DNA of 36,037 nucleotides, from NCBI GenBank assembly GCA_022843605.1, contig JALHNI010000064.1, positions 1-36,037 on the forward strand. Reading direction: 5' to 3'. How positions within the stretch are numbered: position 1 is the first letter of the stretch; every line of letters begins with the position of its first letter. Source of the DNA: Bryobacter sp. (GTDB lineage: Bacteria > Acidobacteriota > Terriglobia > Bryobacterales > Bryobacteraceae). Made by a program: the position numbers and the translations under genes. The notes below the pieces were generated by a model. It did no database searches, was not told the origin of the DNA, and was given only the letters and a program-made list of their open reading frames with translations. Positions 1 through 7,918 of this stretch are shown here, in pieces.

Positions 1-2441
1 GCGACGGCGGCGGCGAGGAGGACGGCGGCGGCCCCGGCCACGACCCAGGCGGCGGGTGCTTGAACCTGCTCGAAATAGCTGCCAGCCAGGCGCTGGAGGC
101 CGAATCCGCCCAGTAAGCCCGCGCCGATCCCCAGGCTGGTGAGCACGAGGCCTTCCAGGATCACCCGCCCGAGTAGTGCCCGGGGTGGCGATCCGATGGC
201 GAGGCGAATACCGAATTCACGGGTCCGCGCGCTAACGGAAAAGGCCAGGACGCCGGCGACGCCGACGAGGGCGATGGCCAGGGCCACGAAGGCGAAGACA
301 CCGAAGACGAGGGCGTTCAAGCGGTCCGGCGTTAGGACTTCGGCGCGAACATCTTCGAGCGTTGCGGCGCGTTCGACGGGCTGGTCGGCGGAGAGATTGC
401 GGATGGTCCGCGAGATCGGGCTGACGAGGGCGTAGGGATCCGAGCGGACATGGACGAAGAGGCGGCCGGCGAAGAGCGGTCCCTGGCCGAAGGGAGTGTA
501 GACGGTGAGAGTCGGGCCGGGAACGAGGTGCTCGTCGTCGAGATCCGCGGCGACGCCGATGACCCGCATCGGTGCGGGCTTCATATCAATGAACTGGATA
601 ACGGGATCGGTCCAGCGGACGTGCCGGTTGAGCGCGTCCTGGTTGGGGAACATTCGCTGGGCGACGGTGCGGCTGATGATGGCCACCGGCTCGCTGCCCT
701 TGCGGTCGAGTTCGTTGAAGTCGCGGCCGGCGACGAGCGGTACGCCGAGGGCGGCGAAGAAGCCGGGCGAGACGATGCGGAAGTGGCCGCGCGGATCTTC
801 TTCAGCGGTGCCGCGAGCGTAGCCTTCGGCGGTGAACTGCAGGCCGGGGCCGAAGGAGCCGCCTTCGCGCCAAGGCGTGAGGGTGCCGAGCGCGACGCCG
901 TCCACCCCGGGCAACTCGCGGACGCGGCGCATAGCCTCCTTGTAGAAGTTCACGACCTGCTCGTCGGTGCGTCCATGCGAGATGACGGGGACGTTGATGG
1001 CGAGGACGCGGCGGGTGTCGATGCCGGGGTCAATGGCCTGAAGGGCGAGCAGCGTCTTCACCAGCATCGCCGCGCCGGCCAAGAGGATGAAGGATGCGGC
1101 AATCTGGGTGACGGCGAAGGCTTGCAGGCGGCGCGACGCTCTGCCGGTGGTGCGAGCACTCCCGGAGGTAAGGCTGAGCCCGTTGGGACGATCGCCGGAG
1201 GGAAGGCGCGGCGCAAACGCGAGGAGGGCGGAGGCGGCCAATGCCAGCCCGGCGCCGACCCACAGGACGGTGGAATCCACCGTCAGGTCCACGGCGCGGA
1301 CGGAGAAGCGCGAGGCGTAGCGCGCCAGCATCGACACCATCGGCCCGGCAATTGCGACGCCGAGCGCAGCGCCGGCACCGCAGAGCAGAAGGCTCTCGGC
1401 GAGAAGAACGCTCCGCAGCGCGCGGTTCGAGGCACCGAGGGCGGCGCGGACGGCTAGCTCGCCTTCGCGGCGAATTGTGCGCGCCAGAATCAGGTTGGCG
1501 GCGTTGGAACAGGCGATGAGGAAGACCAGGCCGGAGGCGGCCAGCAGCACCCAGAGGACGGTCCGCGCTTTGGCCGTGACCTCGTCGCGCAGGAGTTTGG
1601 CGTCAAGGCGGAAGTCCGCCTTAACGGGATACGCCTCGGGATGTTCCTTCATGATGGCGCGGTGTGCTACTTTGAGCTCGGCTTTCGCCTGTTCCAGCGT
1701 GGCACCGGGGGCGAGACGTCCAAAGAGTTCGGTCATGCGATGGACGCGGCCGGTGACCATGGTCGCCGACATATGGTGCGGACTGGTGACGAGGTTGGCG
1801 ATGAGCTCGGTTTCCGACGGATAGGCGACACACGGTTCAAGGACGCCGACGATGGTGGCGGTGCGTGATCCGAACGACCCGAGCCTGACCACTTTGCCGA
1901 GTACGGTGGGGTCGCGGTTCAAGGCCGTGGTCCAGAATTGATGTGTGAGTACGACGACGCCGTCCGCGTTGGGGCCATCGTCGCGGGTCTCGATGAGGCG
2001 TCCCAGCACGGGGCGCAAGCCCATTACCTGGAAGTAGGTGCCGCCGACCACGCCGGCGCGCACTTCGCGCGGTTCACCCAGTCCGTTGAGGGTGAAGCCG
2101 ACGGTGGAGAAATCGCCGATTGCCTCGAAAGATTTGGTCCGCTGCTTGAGGTCCAGGATCTCCGGGACCGAGAAAGCGGCGTTGTCCGTGCCCATGCCGT
2201 TGGCGCTCTGGCGGATGTAGATTAACCGGTCTTCGCCGCGATTCACCAGCGGACGCAGTAGGACGCCGCGGACCAGGGTGAAGATTGCGGCGTTGGCGCC
2301 GATGCCGAGCGCGAGCGTGAGCACCACGGCAAGTGTGAGGCCCTTTGCTCCGGCGAGCGAGCGGCGGGCATACTTCAAATCGCGCAAAAAGACGCCCAGG
2401 GCCTCGCCGGGACCGACTCGTCCTGACCTGTTCTCGGCCAT
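1..2441 (-). CDS. ABC transporter permease, ADOP/MacB-FtsX type (3' end cut by window)
   Basis: The reverse strand is open from an ATG at 2441 to the window edge, about 813 codons, so only the last few residues are missing. The start is preceded by a GGAGGT ribosome binding site nine bases upstream. Near the N-terminus a long hydrophobic helix (LTLAVVLTLALGIGANAAIF) begins a MacB-like periplasmic core. Further helices and the family phrase SNAANLILAR lie mid-protein, followed by a second periplasmic domain and a second FtsX-like block (FSVSARTREFGIRLAIG). This two-repeat arrangement of about 800 residues is the acidobacterial duplicated-permease (ADOP) family. Such permeases sit in the inner membrane and work with a MacB-like ATPase; substrates are mostly unknown, and the ATPase is not in view. 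It is divergent from csoR. The family call is firm; the substrate cannot be told. Confidence 0.9.
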   Translation of the reverse strand, partial: MAENRSGRVGPGEALGVFLRDLKYARRSLAGAKGLTLAVVLTLALGIGANAAIFTLVRGVLLRPLVNRGEDRLIYIRQSANGMGTDNAAFSVPEILDLKQRTKSFEAIGDFSTVGFTLNGLGEPREVRAGVVGGTYFQVMGLRPVLGRLIETRDDGPNADGVVVLTHQFWTTALNRDPTVLGKVVRLGSFGSRTATIVGVLEPCVAYPSETELIANLVTSPHHMSATMVTGRVHRMTELFGRLAPGATLEQAKAELKVAHRAIMKEHPEAYPVKADFRLDAKLLRDEVTAKARTVLWVLLAASGLVFLIACSNAANLILARTIRREGELAVRAALGASNRALRSVLLAESLLLCGAGAALGVAIAGPMVSMLARYASRFSVRAVDLTVDSTVLWVGAGLALAASALLAFAPRLPSGDRPNGLSLTSGSARTTGRASRRLQAFAVTQIAASFILLAGAAMLVKTLLALQAIDPGIDTRRVLAINVPVISHGRTDEQVVNFYKEAMRRVRELPGVDGVALGTLTPWREGGSFGPGLQFTAEGYARGTAEEDPRGHFRIVSPGFFAALGVPLVAGRDFNELDRKGSEPVAIISRTVAQRMFPNQDALNRHVRWTDPVIQFIDMKPAPMRVIGVAADLDDEHLVPGPTLTVYTPFGQGPLFAGRLFVHVRSDPYALVSPISRTIRNLSADQPVERAATLEDVRAEVLTPDRLNALVFGVFAFVALAIALVGVAGVLAFSVSARTREFGIRLAIGSPPRALLGRVILEGLVLTSLGIGAGLLGGFGLQRLAGSYFEQVQAPAAWVVAGAAAVLLAAAV

Positions 2442-2550
2442 CACACCCCTACCTCCCGTTCAGCATTTGCATTCCACACGATAACGTCGTTTCGGGCCGG
2501 GGATTCTCGACAGTCCTGCGCGGAAAATTTCCGGCATGAGCATGTTCGGC

Positions 2551-2594
2551 TTGACAATACCCCTGGGGGTATTAGGATACCGGGTAGGGGTATC
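2551..2594 (+). promoter_or_regulatory. csoR-copA promoter with embedded CsoR-type operator
   Basis: A consensus -35 TTGACA (2551-2556) and a -10-like TAGGAT (2573-2578) are separated by 16 bases. Those 16 bases (2557-2572) are ATACCCCTGGGGGTAT, a perfect 7-base inverted repeat around TG. A second, looser dyad, GATACC...GGTATC, spans 2576-2594 over the start region. G/C-tract palindromes flanked by TA are typical CsoR operators, and a repressor bound in the spacer would block RNA polymerase. Inference: the operon is self-repressed by the csoR product and induced by Cu(I). Confidence 0.8.
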
Positions 2595-2604
2595 ATGACG
2601 AATC

Positions 2605-2952
2605 GTGAAGACAAATGAGGATGTAGCAGTTTGTGGCTGCGGTTTAAACGGGACCGCAGAGCGTAACGCGGCTGGCGTCGACTCTGAAATCAAAGCGTCA
2701 AATTTGAAACGTTTGCGCCGGATCGAAGGTCAGGTTCGCGGTATTCAAAAGATGGTTGAGGAGGACCGGTACTGTGCCGACATCATGATTCAGATTTCCG
2801 CGGTGCAAGAGGCGCTCCGGACCGTGGGCCGGGCGCTGATGCGCAATCACCTGAACCACTGCGCCTCCCAGGCAATCTCGAAAGGCACGCCGGAAGAGGC
2901 GCGAGCCATATACGACGAGTTGCTCGACCTGATCTATAAGCACTCGCGCTGA
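2605..2952 (+). CDS. csoR: CsoR-family copper-sensing transcriptional repressor
   Basis: The 115-residue protein carries the family core KRLRRIEGQVRGIQKMVEEDRYC, then an all-helical body. The Cu(I) ligands of CsoR (Cys-His-Cys) are all present: Cys in DRYCADI and the His and last Cys in NHLNHC. CsoR tetramers bind the operator in the apo form and release it when Cu(I) binds. The gene starts at a GTG at 2605 with only a weak ribosome binding site. An extra 30-residue N-terminal segment containing CGCG precedes the conserved core, and whether it is translated is uncertain. The gene lies just downstream of a CsoR-type operator and upstream of a copper ATPase, which supports copper rather than nickel or formaldehyde as the signal. 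Confidence 0.93.
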   Translation: MKTNEDVAVCGCGLNGTAERNAAGVDSEIKASNLKRLRRIEGQVRGIQKMVEEDRYCADIMIQISAVQEALRTVGRALMRNHLNHCASQAISKGTPEEARAIYDELLDLIYKHSR

Positions 2953-3080
2953 TCCCCCCTTCGGCTGGGAGCAAGGCGGCTGGTGAGAGTGAGTATAAGG
3001 GCAAGACCTACTACTTCTGCTCTCCCGGTTGCCAAAGAAACTTAACGCTAACCCGGTTTAATACGCCGGAACGTAAGTAA
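2951..3080 (+). pseudogene. Frameshifted remnant of a YHS metal-binding domain
   Basis: Between csoR and copA the DNA still encodes a YHS domain, but in three frames. From 2951 one frame reads DPPFGW, matching the family start DPVCGM with its Cys lost. From 2979 a second frame reads AGESEYKGKTYYFCSPGCQ, the clear YHS centre with the paired Cys. From 3044 a third frame reads NANPV-stop-YAGT, matching the usual YHS end. At least two frameshifts and a nonsense codon make it non-functional. It overlaps the csoR stop codon. It probably derives from a stand-alone YHS gene like the one at 13271, or from a duplicated N-terminus of the neighbouring ATPase. Confidence 0.75.
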
Positions 3081-3092
3081 GAGGAAGCGTTC

Positions 3093-5540
3093 ATGCAAGT
3101 TGAGAATTTACCGGTCGCGACATCAGGTGCGGAACCCGAACAGATTGATCCCGTTTGCGGCATGAAGGTTGAGCCGGCTTCTGCCGCCGGATCTCATCAG
3201 CACGACGGCAGGACTTACTACTTCTGCAATCCTTCCTGCCTGAAAAAATTTAAGGCAGAGCCAACGAAGTTCTTAGGCGACGCAAAAGCATCTGAACCCA
3301 TGGCTCCCGGTTCGGATCAGGTCGAGTACATCTGTCCGATGGACCCCGAAATCCACCAGCGTGGGCCAGGCAGTTGCCCGAAGTGTGGCATGGCACTGGA
3401 GCCGGCGATCTACGCTCCCCCTCAGACTCGCACTGAGTACACGTGCCCGATGCATCCCGAGATCGTGCGGAGTGAACCAGGAGCCTGCCCTATTTGCGGT
3501 ATGGCGCTTGAACCGACCGAGATAACGGGGGAGGAGGTGAATCACGAACTGATCGACATGACGCGGCGATTCTGGGTGAGCCTCGCGTTCACTGCTCCGC
3601 TTCTCGCGTTTATGGTTTCGGAATTCTTCCCGTCAATGCCACTGCAAAATCTTCTGGGAGCGACCCTGGTGCCCTGGATACAGTTTGCAATGTCTGTCCC
3701 AGTGGTGATCTGGGCCGGGTGGCCTTTCTTTGAACGAGGCTGGGCGTCGATTCGGAATCGCAGTTTGAACATGTTCACGCTGATCGCGATCGGTACCGGC
3801 GCTGCGTTCGGCTATAGTCTGATCGCGATCATGTTTCCTGCGGCGATACCTGAGTCGTTTTATTCTCACGGTGTCGTGCCCGTTTACTTCGAACCGGCCG
3901 CGGTGATTATCACCCTGGTGCTGCTGGGTCAAGTTCTGGAATTGCGGGCGCGTAGCCAGACATCGAGCGCGATCAAGGGTCTGCTTGGGATGTCGCCCAC
4001 GACGGCGCGGCTGCTACGGGCTGGGGGCAGTGAAGAGGATGTTTCGCTCGAAAAGGTAGCGATCGGCGACCGCCTGCGCGTGCGTCCCGGCGAAAAAATT
4101 CCGGTTGATGGAACGGTGCTGGAAGGTAGGAGCGCCGTTGACGAATCAATGATCACGGGCGAACCGATTCCAGTGGAGAAGGAGACCGGCGCGAAGGTGA
4201 CCGGTGGAACCGTGAATGGCACTGGCGGCTTTGTGATGCGTGCCGAACGGGTTGGAGCGGACACAATTCTGTCGCAGATTGTTCGGATGGTCAGTGAGGC
4301 GCAACGAACCCGAGCACCGATACAGCGCTTGGCCGATCAGGTCTCAAGTTGGTTTGTTCCGGCCGTTCTGCTGGTGTCGATCGCGACTTTTCTCGGCTGG
4401 GGTTTCCTTGGGCCGGAGCCCAGGATGGCGCATGGTCTGATCAATGCCGTCGCAGTGCTCATCATCGCCTGCCCGTGCGCGCTTGGCTTGGCGACGCCCA
4501 TGTCGATCATGGTTGGTACCGGGCGAGGGGCGCAAGCCGGCGTTCTCATTCGAAAGGCGGAGGCACTTGAGGCTCTTGAAAAGGTGGACCGTCTCGTTGT
4601 CGACAAAACGGGAACGCTCACGGAAGGAAAACCGAAGCTGGTCGCGGTGATCGCCGCGGCAGATCAAGATGAGACGGAACTGCTGCACGCTGCCGCAAGC
4701 CTAGAAAGGGGAAGCGAGCATCCACTAGCCCAAGCGATCCTGCGGGGCGCAGAAGAAAAGGGCATCAAGCCATCGGATGTAGAAGGCTTCGCTTCGATCA
4801 CCGGAAAAGGCATCAGCGGCACGCTGAACGGCAAAGCCATCCTGATCGGCAACGCCGCTCTGTTGGATTCGTCAGACATCGGTCACAGCGATCTCGACAT
4901 GCGCGCGGACGATCTGAGAGAAGAGGGGCAGACGGTGATGCTGGTCGCGATCGACGGTAAAGCGGCAGGGCTACTTTGCGTCGCCGACCCAATTAAGGCA
5001 ACGGCGTCCGAAGCGCTCGCGGCCCTGCGAAAGGCCGGAATTCACGTAGCCATGTTGACGGGGGACAGCCGAAAGACGGCCGAGGCCGTTGCCCGGCAGC
5101 TTGGGATTGAGGAAGTGCATGCGGAAGTCCTGCCGGATCAGAAAGCAAGCATCGTCAAGGAACTGCAGGCCGGCGGGCATAAGGTCGCGATGGCGGGCGA
5201 CGGAGTGAACGATGCTCCTGGCCTGGCTCAGGCCGATGTTGGAATTGCGATGGGCACAGGCACGGATATCGCGATGGAGAGCGCAGGAGTCACTCTCCTC
5301 AAAGGCGATCTGCGAGGAATTGTCCGCGCGAGGAACCTGAGCGAAGCAACCATGAGAAACATTCGGCAAAACCTGTTTTTCGCTTTCATTTACAATTGCC
5401 TCGGCGTGCCGGTAGCGGCGGGAATTCTGTATCCTTTCTTTGGGATTCTCTTGAGCCCAATGATCGCCAGTGCCGCAATGACCTTTAGCTCAGTTTCAGT
5501 GATTGGCAATGCGCTGCGGCTCCGCCGAGCCGAGCTGTGA
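3093..5540 (+). CDS. copA: Copper-translocating P1B-type ATPase with YHS and two heavy-metal-binding domains
   Basis: The 815-residue inner-membrane pump should export Cu(I) using ATP. In order it has a YHS domain (residues 19-63, DPVCGM and CNPSC), two short Zn-ribbon-like metal-binding domains (78-104 and 114-141, each CPM.PEI...CP.CGMALEP), membrane helices from about 160, the actuator TGE (355-357), the ion-path CPC (460-462), the phosphorylated DKTGT (504-508), the nucleotide-binding HP (543-544), the hinge GDGVND (702-707), and the later metal-path residues YN (767-768) and MxxSS (796-800). CPC, YN and MxxSS fit the Cu(I) subclass. A GAGGAAG ribosome binding site precedes the ATG. It lies downstream of csoR, probably in one transcript. 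The N-terminus uses YHS and CPM/CGM modules instead of the usual MxCxxC HMA domains. Confidence 0.95.
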   Translation: MQVENLPVATSGAEPEQIDPVCGMKVEPASAAGSHQHDGRTYYFCNPSCLKKFKAEPTKFLGDAKASEPMAPGSDQVEYICPMDPEIHQRGPGSCPKCGMALEPAIYAPPQTRTEYTCPMHPEIVRSEPGACPICGMALEPTEITGEEVNHELIDMTRRFWVSLAFTAPLLAFMVSEFFPSMPLQNLLGATLVPWIQFAMSVPVVIWAGWPFFERGWASIRNRSLNMFTLIAIGTGAAFGYSLIAIMFPAAIPESFYSHGVVPVYFEPAAVIITLVLLGQVLELRARSQTSSAIKGLLGMSPTTARLLRAGGSEEDVSLEKVAIGDRLRVRPGEKIPVDGTVLEGRSAVDESMITGEPIPVEKETGAKVTGGTVNGTGGFVMRAERVGADTILSQIVRMVSEAQRTRAPIQRLADQVSSWFVPAVLLVSIATFLGWGFLGPEPRMAHGLINAVAVLIIACPCALGLATPMSIMVGTGRGAQAGVLIRKAEALEALEKVDRLVVDKTGTLTEGKPKLVAVIAAADQDETELLHAAASLERGSEHPLAQAILRGAEEKGIKPSDVEGFASITGKGISGTLNGKAILIGNAALLDSSDIGHSDLDMRADDLREEGQTVMLVAIDGKAAGLLCVADPIKATASEALAALRKAGIHVAMLTGDSRKTAEAVARQLGIEEVHAEVLPDQKASIVKELQAGGHKVAMAGDGVNDAPGLAQADVGIAMGTGTDIAMESAGVTLLKGDLRGIVRARNLSEATMRNIRQNLFFAFIYNCLGVPVAAGILYPFFGILLSPMIASAAMTFSSVSVIGNALRLRRAEL

Positions 5541-5561
5541 AAAAGGCGTAGTCGCAAGCGT

Positions 5562-5585
5562 GGCCGGCTCGGTTCCTCTCCGGCC
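5562..5585. terminator. Possible hairpin between convergent copA and the macrodomain operon
   Basis: GGCCGG (5562-5567) pairs with CCGGCC (5580-5585) across a 12-base loop in the gap between two convergent transcription units. There is no T-tract on either side, so intrinsic termination is only a possibility. Confidence 0.3.
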
Positions 5586-5605
5586 GGCGATGGAGCACAC
5601 TGAAC

Positions 5606-6496
5606 TTACCCTAGAGTGGAGGCGATATCGCGGACCCAGACCGTGAGGGCTTTGTAGTCGTCCCCTCTTTGCGACGGCGTTTTGGCGAAAGCCGCCCAAA
5701 TCGTGATGCCTGCTGGAGAAACCTCGTACGATTTTCCACTCGGATCCGGACCTTCGTCGAAGCCGCTGTCGGTGAGCATGGTCTGCTCGTAAAAGGTTCT
5801 CAGGTCCCCGTAGTTGGCCTTCAGATCCGTAGTTACCGTTGAATGCATCGAGGCGCAGGTCCAACGGTTCCCATACGGTTGCACCGAAGTGAGATGCGCT
5901 TTGGTGCGGAAGGCCACGGCGACCAGCGGTCCGGACCCATCGGCGGAAGTCGAAAAGCTGAGCGCGCGACGGATATGGGCGCCACCATCGATCACACCCA
6001 TATTGGGGGTCCACGGAACGATAAACACCCCTTTTTGAACACTGGGCGTGAACGTGTAGAGGCCCACGCCTCCGATCAACTTTGGACCGCCCTCGGGGCG
6101 CAGGTGCATTTGAGAGTTCGGAAAGGGCCGCGCGCCGGGAATCTCATGGGGCCTCACCACCTGGTTTCCCCGGTCGTTCACCGCGGGATAGTTCGCCTGA
6201 TCGCCGGTGACGTAGGAGCGGTAACTGTTCTGCATTTGCGGGTTGCCCGTCTGAACGGGGACCGGCGCGGTGCCCGCATAGGAGTCCACGAGACGAAGCG
6301 GCGTGGACATACTATTGAGAATCACGACGGCGTATCGCGCGTCCTGACGGACATCGGCACTGTCGAACAAGTCGAACGGATTGAAGATGGTACCGTCGTC
6401 GTAATCTCCCATCTGGGAGGCCTGGGCGAGTCCGTGCGCGAACACTCCGCCGATCAGCGCCACTGGCGTAATGTTTCCTGTAGTGGGTATAGCCAT
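5606..6496 (-). CDS. Unknown protein, possibly actinoporin/aegerolysin-like (third gene of macrodomain operon)
   Basis: The 296-residue reading uses the ATG at 6496, which has AAGGA seven bases upstream; that site overlaps the TAA of the previous gene. An open frame extends further upstream to 6583 but has no such signal. No signal peptide or long hydrophobic segment is seen. An early strand-like stretch, YAVVILNSMSTPLRLV, resembles the first strand of aegerolysins, and the central GGPKLIGGVGLYTF followed by VFIVPWTPNMG resembles the actinoporin stretch before its lipid-binding aromatic loop. Both families are soluble beta-sandwich proteins that bind membrane lipids, often without a signal peptide. 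The similarity is by eye and weak; the fold could be another beta-sandwich. It is the last gene of a coupled three-gene operon, so its role is probably tied to those products. Confidence 0.8.
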   Translation of the reverse strand: MAIPTTGNITPVALIGGVFAHGLAQASQMGDYDDGTIFNPFDLFDSADVRQDARYAVVILNSMSTPLRLVDSYAGTAPVPVQTGNPQMQNSYRSYVTGDQANYPAVNDRGNQVVRPHEIPGARPFPNSQMHLRPEGGPKLIGGVGLYTFTPSVQKGVFIVPWTPNMGVIDGGAHIRRALSFSTSADGSGPLVAVAFRTKAHLTSVQPYGNRWTCASMHSTVTTDLKANYGDLRTFYEQTMLTDSGFDEGPDPSGKSYEVSPAGITIWAAFAKTPSQRGDDYKALTVWVRDIASTLG

Positions 6497-6506
6497 ACTC
6501 TGTTCC

Positions 6507-7907
6507 TTAGGCCCCCGGAGCGGGCGTCGCCACGTTGAGTGGTGCCACGGTGAGCGGCGCCCACGGCAGGGCATCCTTGGCATAGATCTTCAATTGGGTC
6601 CCAACCGCCAAGGCACCGGGGCTGGTGAGCGGCGGCTGGTTCAGCGCGAACAACTGCGCGGCCAGGGTCTGATCCTGGTATGCCAGGCCGAGCAGGGTAT
6701 CTCCCGCGGCCACGGTGTGGACAGTGAAGTTCACGCTGGCGGCCGCGCTACGCCAGGCGCCGATGGTGTCGTTGAACTGGTTGACGTCCTTCTCGGTTAC
6801 GTGGGTAAGGCCGTACTTCTCCAGCAGTATTTCGGCCGCCGAGGCCAGCTTCTGACCCTCGATGATCGCCTCCCGCTGAGGCGGGACGCCGGTGTAGTCG
6901 GGGTAAGACGCCATCCTGCCGGGTGGATTGATCACTCGCGTGTCCGTGTGCCACAGCCGGGGATAGAGCTCAAACGCCCCCGGATGGCTCATCACCAGCG
7001 TTTCGTATTCATCCCAATGCGCCCTCATCTCGGCGTACAAGCCGGGCCGACCAGGTCCCCCGTTCGGGTCCGGAATCAGCACGCAATAGTCCAGCAGGCC
7101 CTGCACTTCCTGGATCAGCGTGGGCACCGGGCAGCCGGGAACGTTCACCCATTTGTTCCACTCGGGCGGCGCATAGCCGGGGTCCAGGTTCAAACCCGGA
7201 TACTGCGCCTGCAGGGCGCTGAGCGGATTCTTGGCATGATAGGCGGCGTTCTGCTGGTTCCAGTGGTCCACCTTCTTCTGATACTCCTGATACTGCCAGG
7301 CTTCCAGCAACTCCAGGCCCCACTGCCAGACGACGGCCGCCTTCAGGTAGCTGATCGCCAGGCTGCTGACCAAACAGTAGAGTCCCGTGGTGCGGGTGCG
7401 ATGTTCGGCCAATTGCGTAGGCGTCAGAGACCCGTCGTTCAGCGAACTGTTCTGGATATCGTTGCGATACCCTCTCACCTCCGTCAGCACGCCGTTCGCG
7501 GCGTCCACGTTGAAGTAGAGCTTGGTACTCGCAATCCAGTCCCGGGTCGTGTCATCGGGGGCCATTACCGTATATCGTTGGCCATCCATTTGGAGCTTCT
7601 TCATGTTGGCCCAAACTTCGTGGAAGCCCTGATTAAGCGCCAGAATCCGGCTGGTGACGTGGTCGGCATTGCTTTGCCAGATCGCGTCGATAATGTCCGA
7701 CTTGAGTTCCGCTAGCGCGGCGGCCAGTTCAGCCTGGGTGAGCTGCGGAGGCGGCGGCGCCGGGGGCGGCGGCGGAGGTGGGAAGATCAGGTCGAATAGA
7801 AACTGGAACAGCGCAATGGCCGCCCCAACGGGCGCACCGCCGGGGATGGCGAAAGCCACCATCATCGCAGTGCTGAAAGCCGAATCGCCGAGTCGTTTGC
7901 CGTCCAT
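6507..7907 (-). CDS. LysM-domain protein with N-terminal hydrophobic helix (second gene of macrodomain operon)
   Basis: The 466-residue protein starts at an ATG with AAGGAG nine bases upstream, the SD overlapping the TAA of the gene before. Residues 10-45 form a hydrophobic stretch (FSTAMMVAFAIPGGAPVGAA and on to LFDLIF), followed by a run of about 12 prolines and alanines. The middle (about 55-390) looks mainly alpha-helical, rich in Trp, Tyr and Gln, and is not recognised. The end (394-442) is a LysM domain: FTVHTVAAGDTLLGLA, an LFALNQ centre and VGTQLKIY. LysM domains bind peptidoglycan or chitin, or act as structural modules in phage-tail-like baseplates. There is no cleavable signal peptide. 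The layout, an amphipathic or hydrophobic N-terminus plus helical body, would suit an alpha-pore-forming protein, but this is inference. Confidence 0.88.
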   Translation of the reverse strand: MDGKRLGDSAFSTAMMVAFAIPGGAPVGAAIALFQFLFDLIFPPPPPPPAPPPPQLTQAELAAALAELKSDIIDAIWQSNADHVTSRILALNQGFHEVWANMKKLQMDGQRYTVMAPDDTTRDWIASTKLYFNVDAANGVLTEVRGYRNDIQNSSLNDGSLTPTQLAEHRTRTTGLYCLVSSLAISYLKAAVVWQWGLELLEAWQYQEYQKKVDHWNQQNAAYHAKNPLSALQAQYPGLNLDPGYAPPEWNKWVNVPGCPVPTLIQEVQGLLDYCVLIPDPNGGPGRPGLYAEMRAHWDEYETLVMSHPGAFELYPRLWHTDTRVINPPGRMASYPDYTGVPPQREAIIEGQKLASAAEILLEKYGLTHVTEKDVNQFNDTIGAWRSAAASVNFTVHTVAAGDTLLGLAYQDQTLAAQLFALNQPPLTSPGALAVGTQLKIYAKDALPWAPLTVAPLNVATPAPGA

Positions 7908-7918
7908 GTCCGGGCTCC

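Noticed and set aside
450..1457. 335-residue open frame on the + strand at the left end
   Set aside because: It is the complement of the ABC permease, whose membrane and FtsX motifs are clear on the reverse strand.
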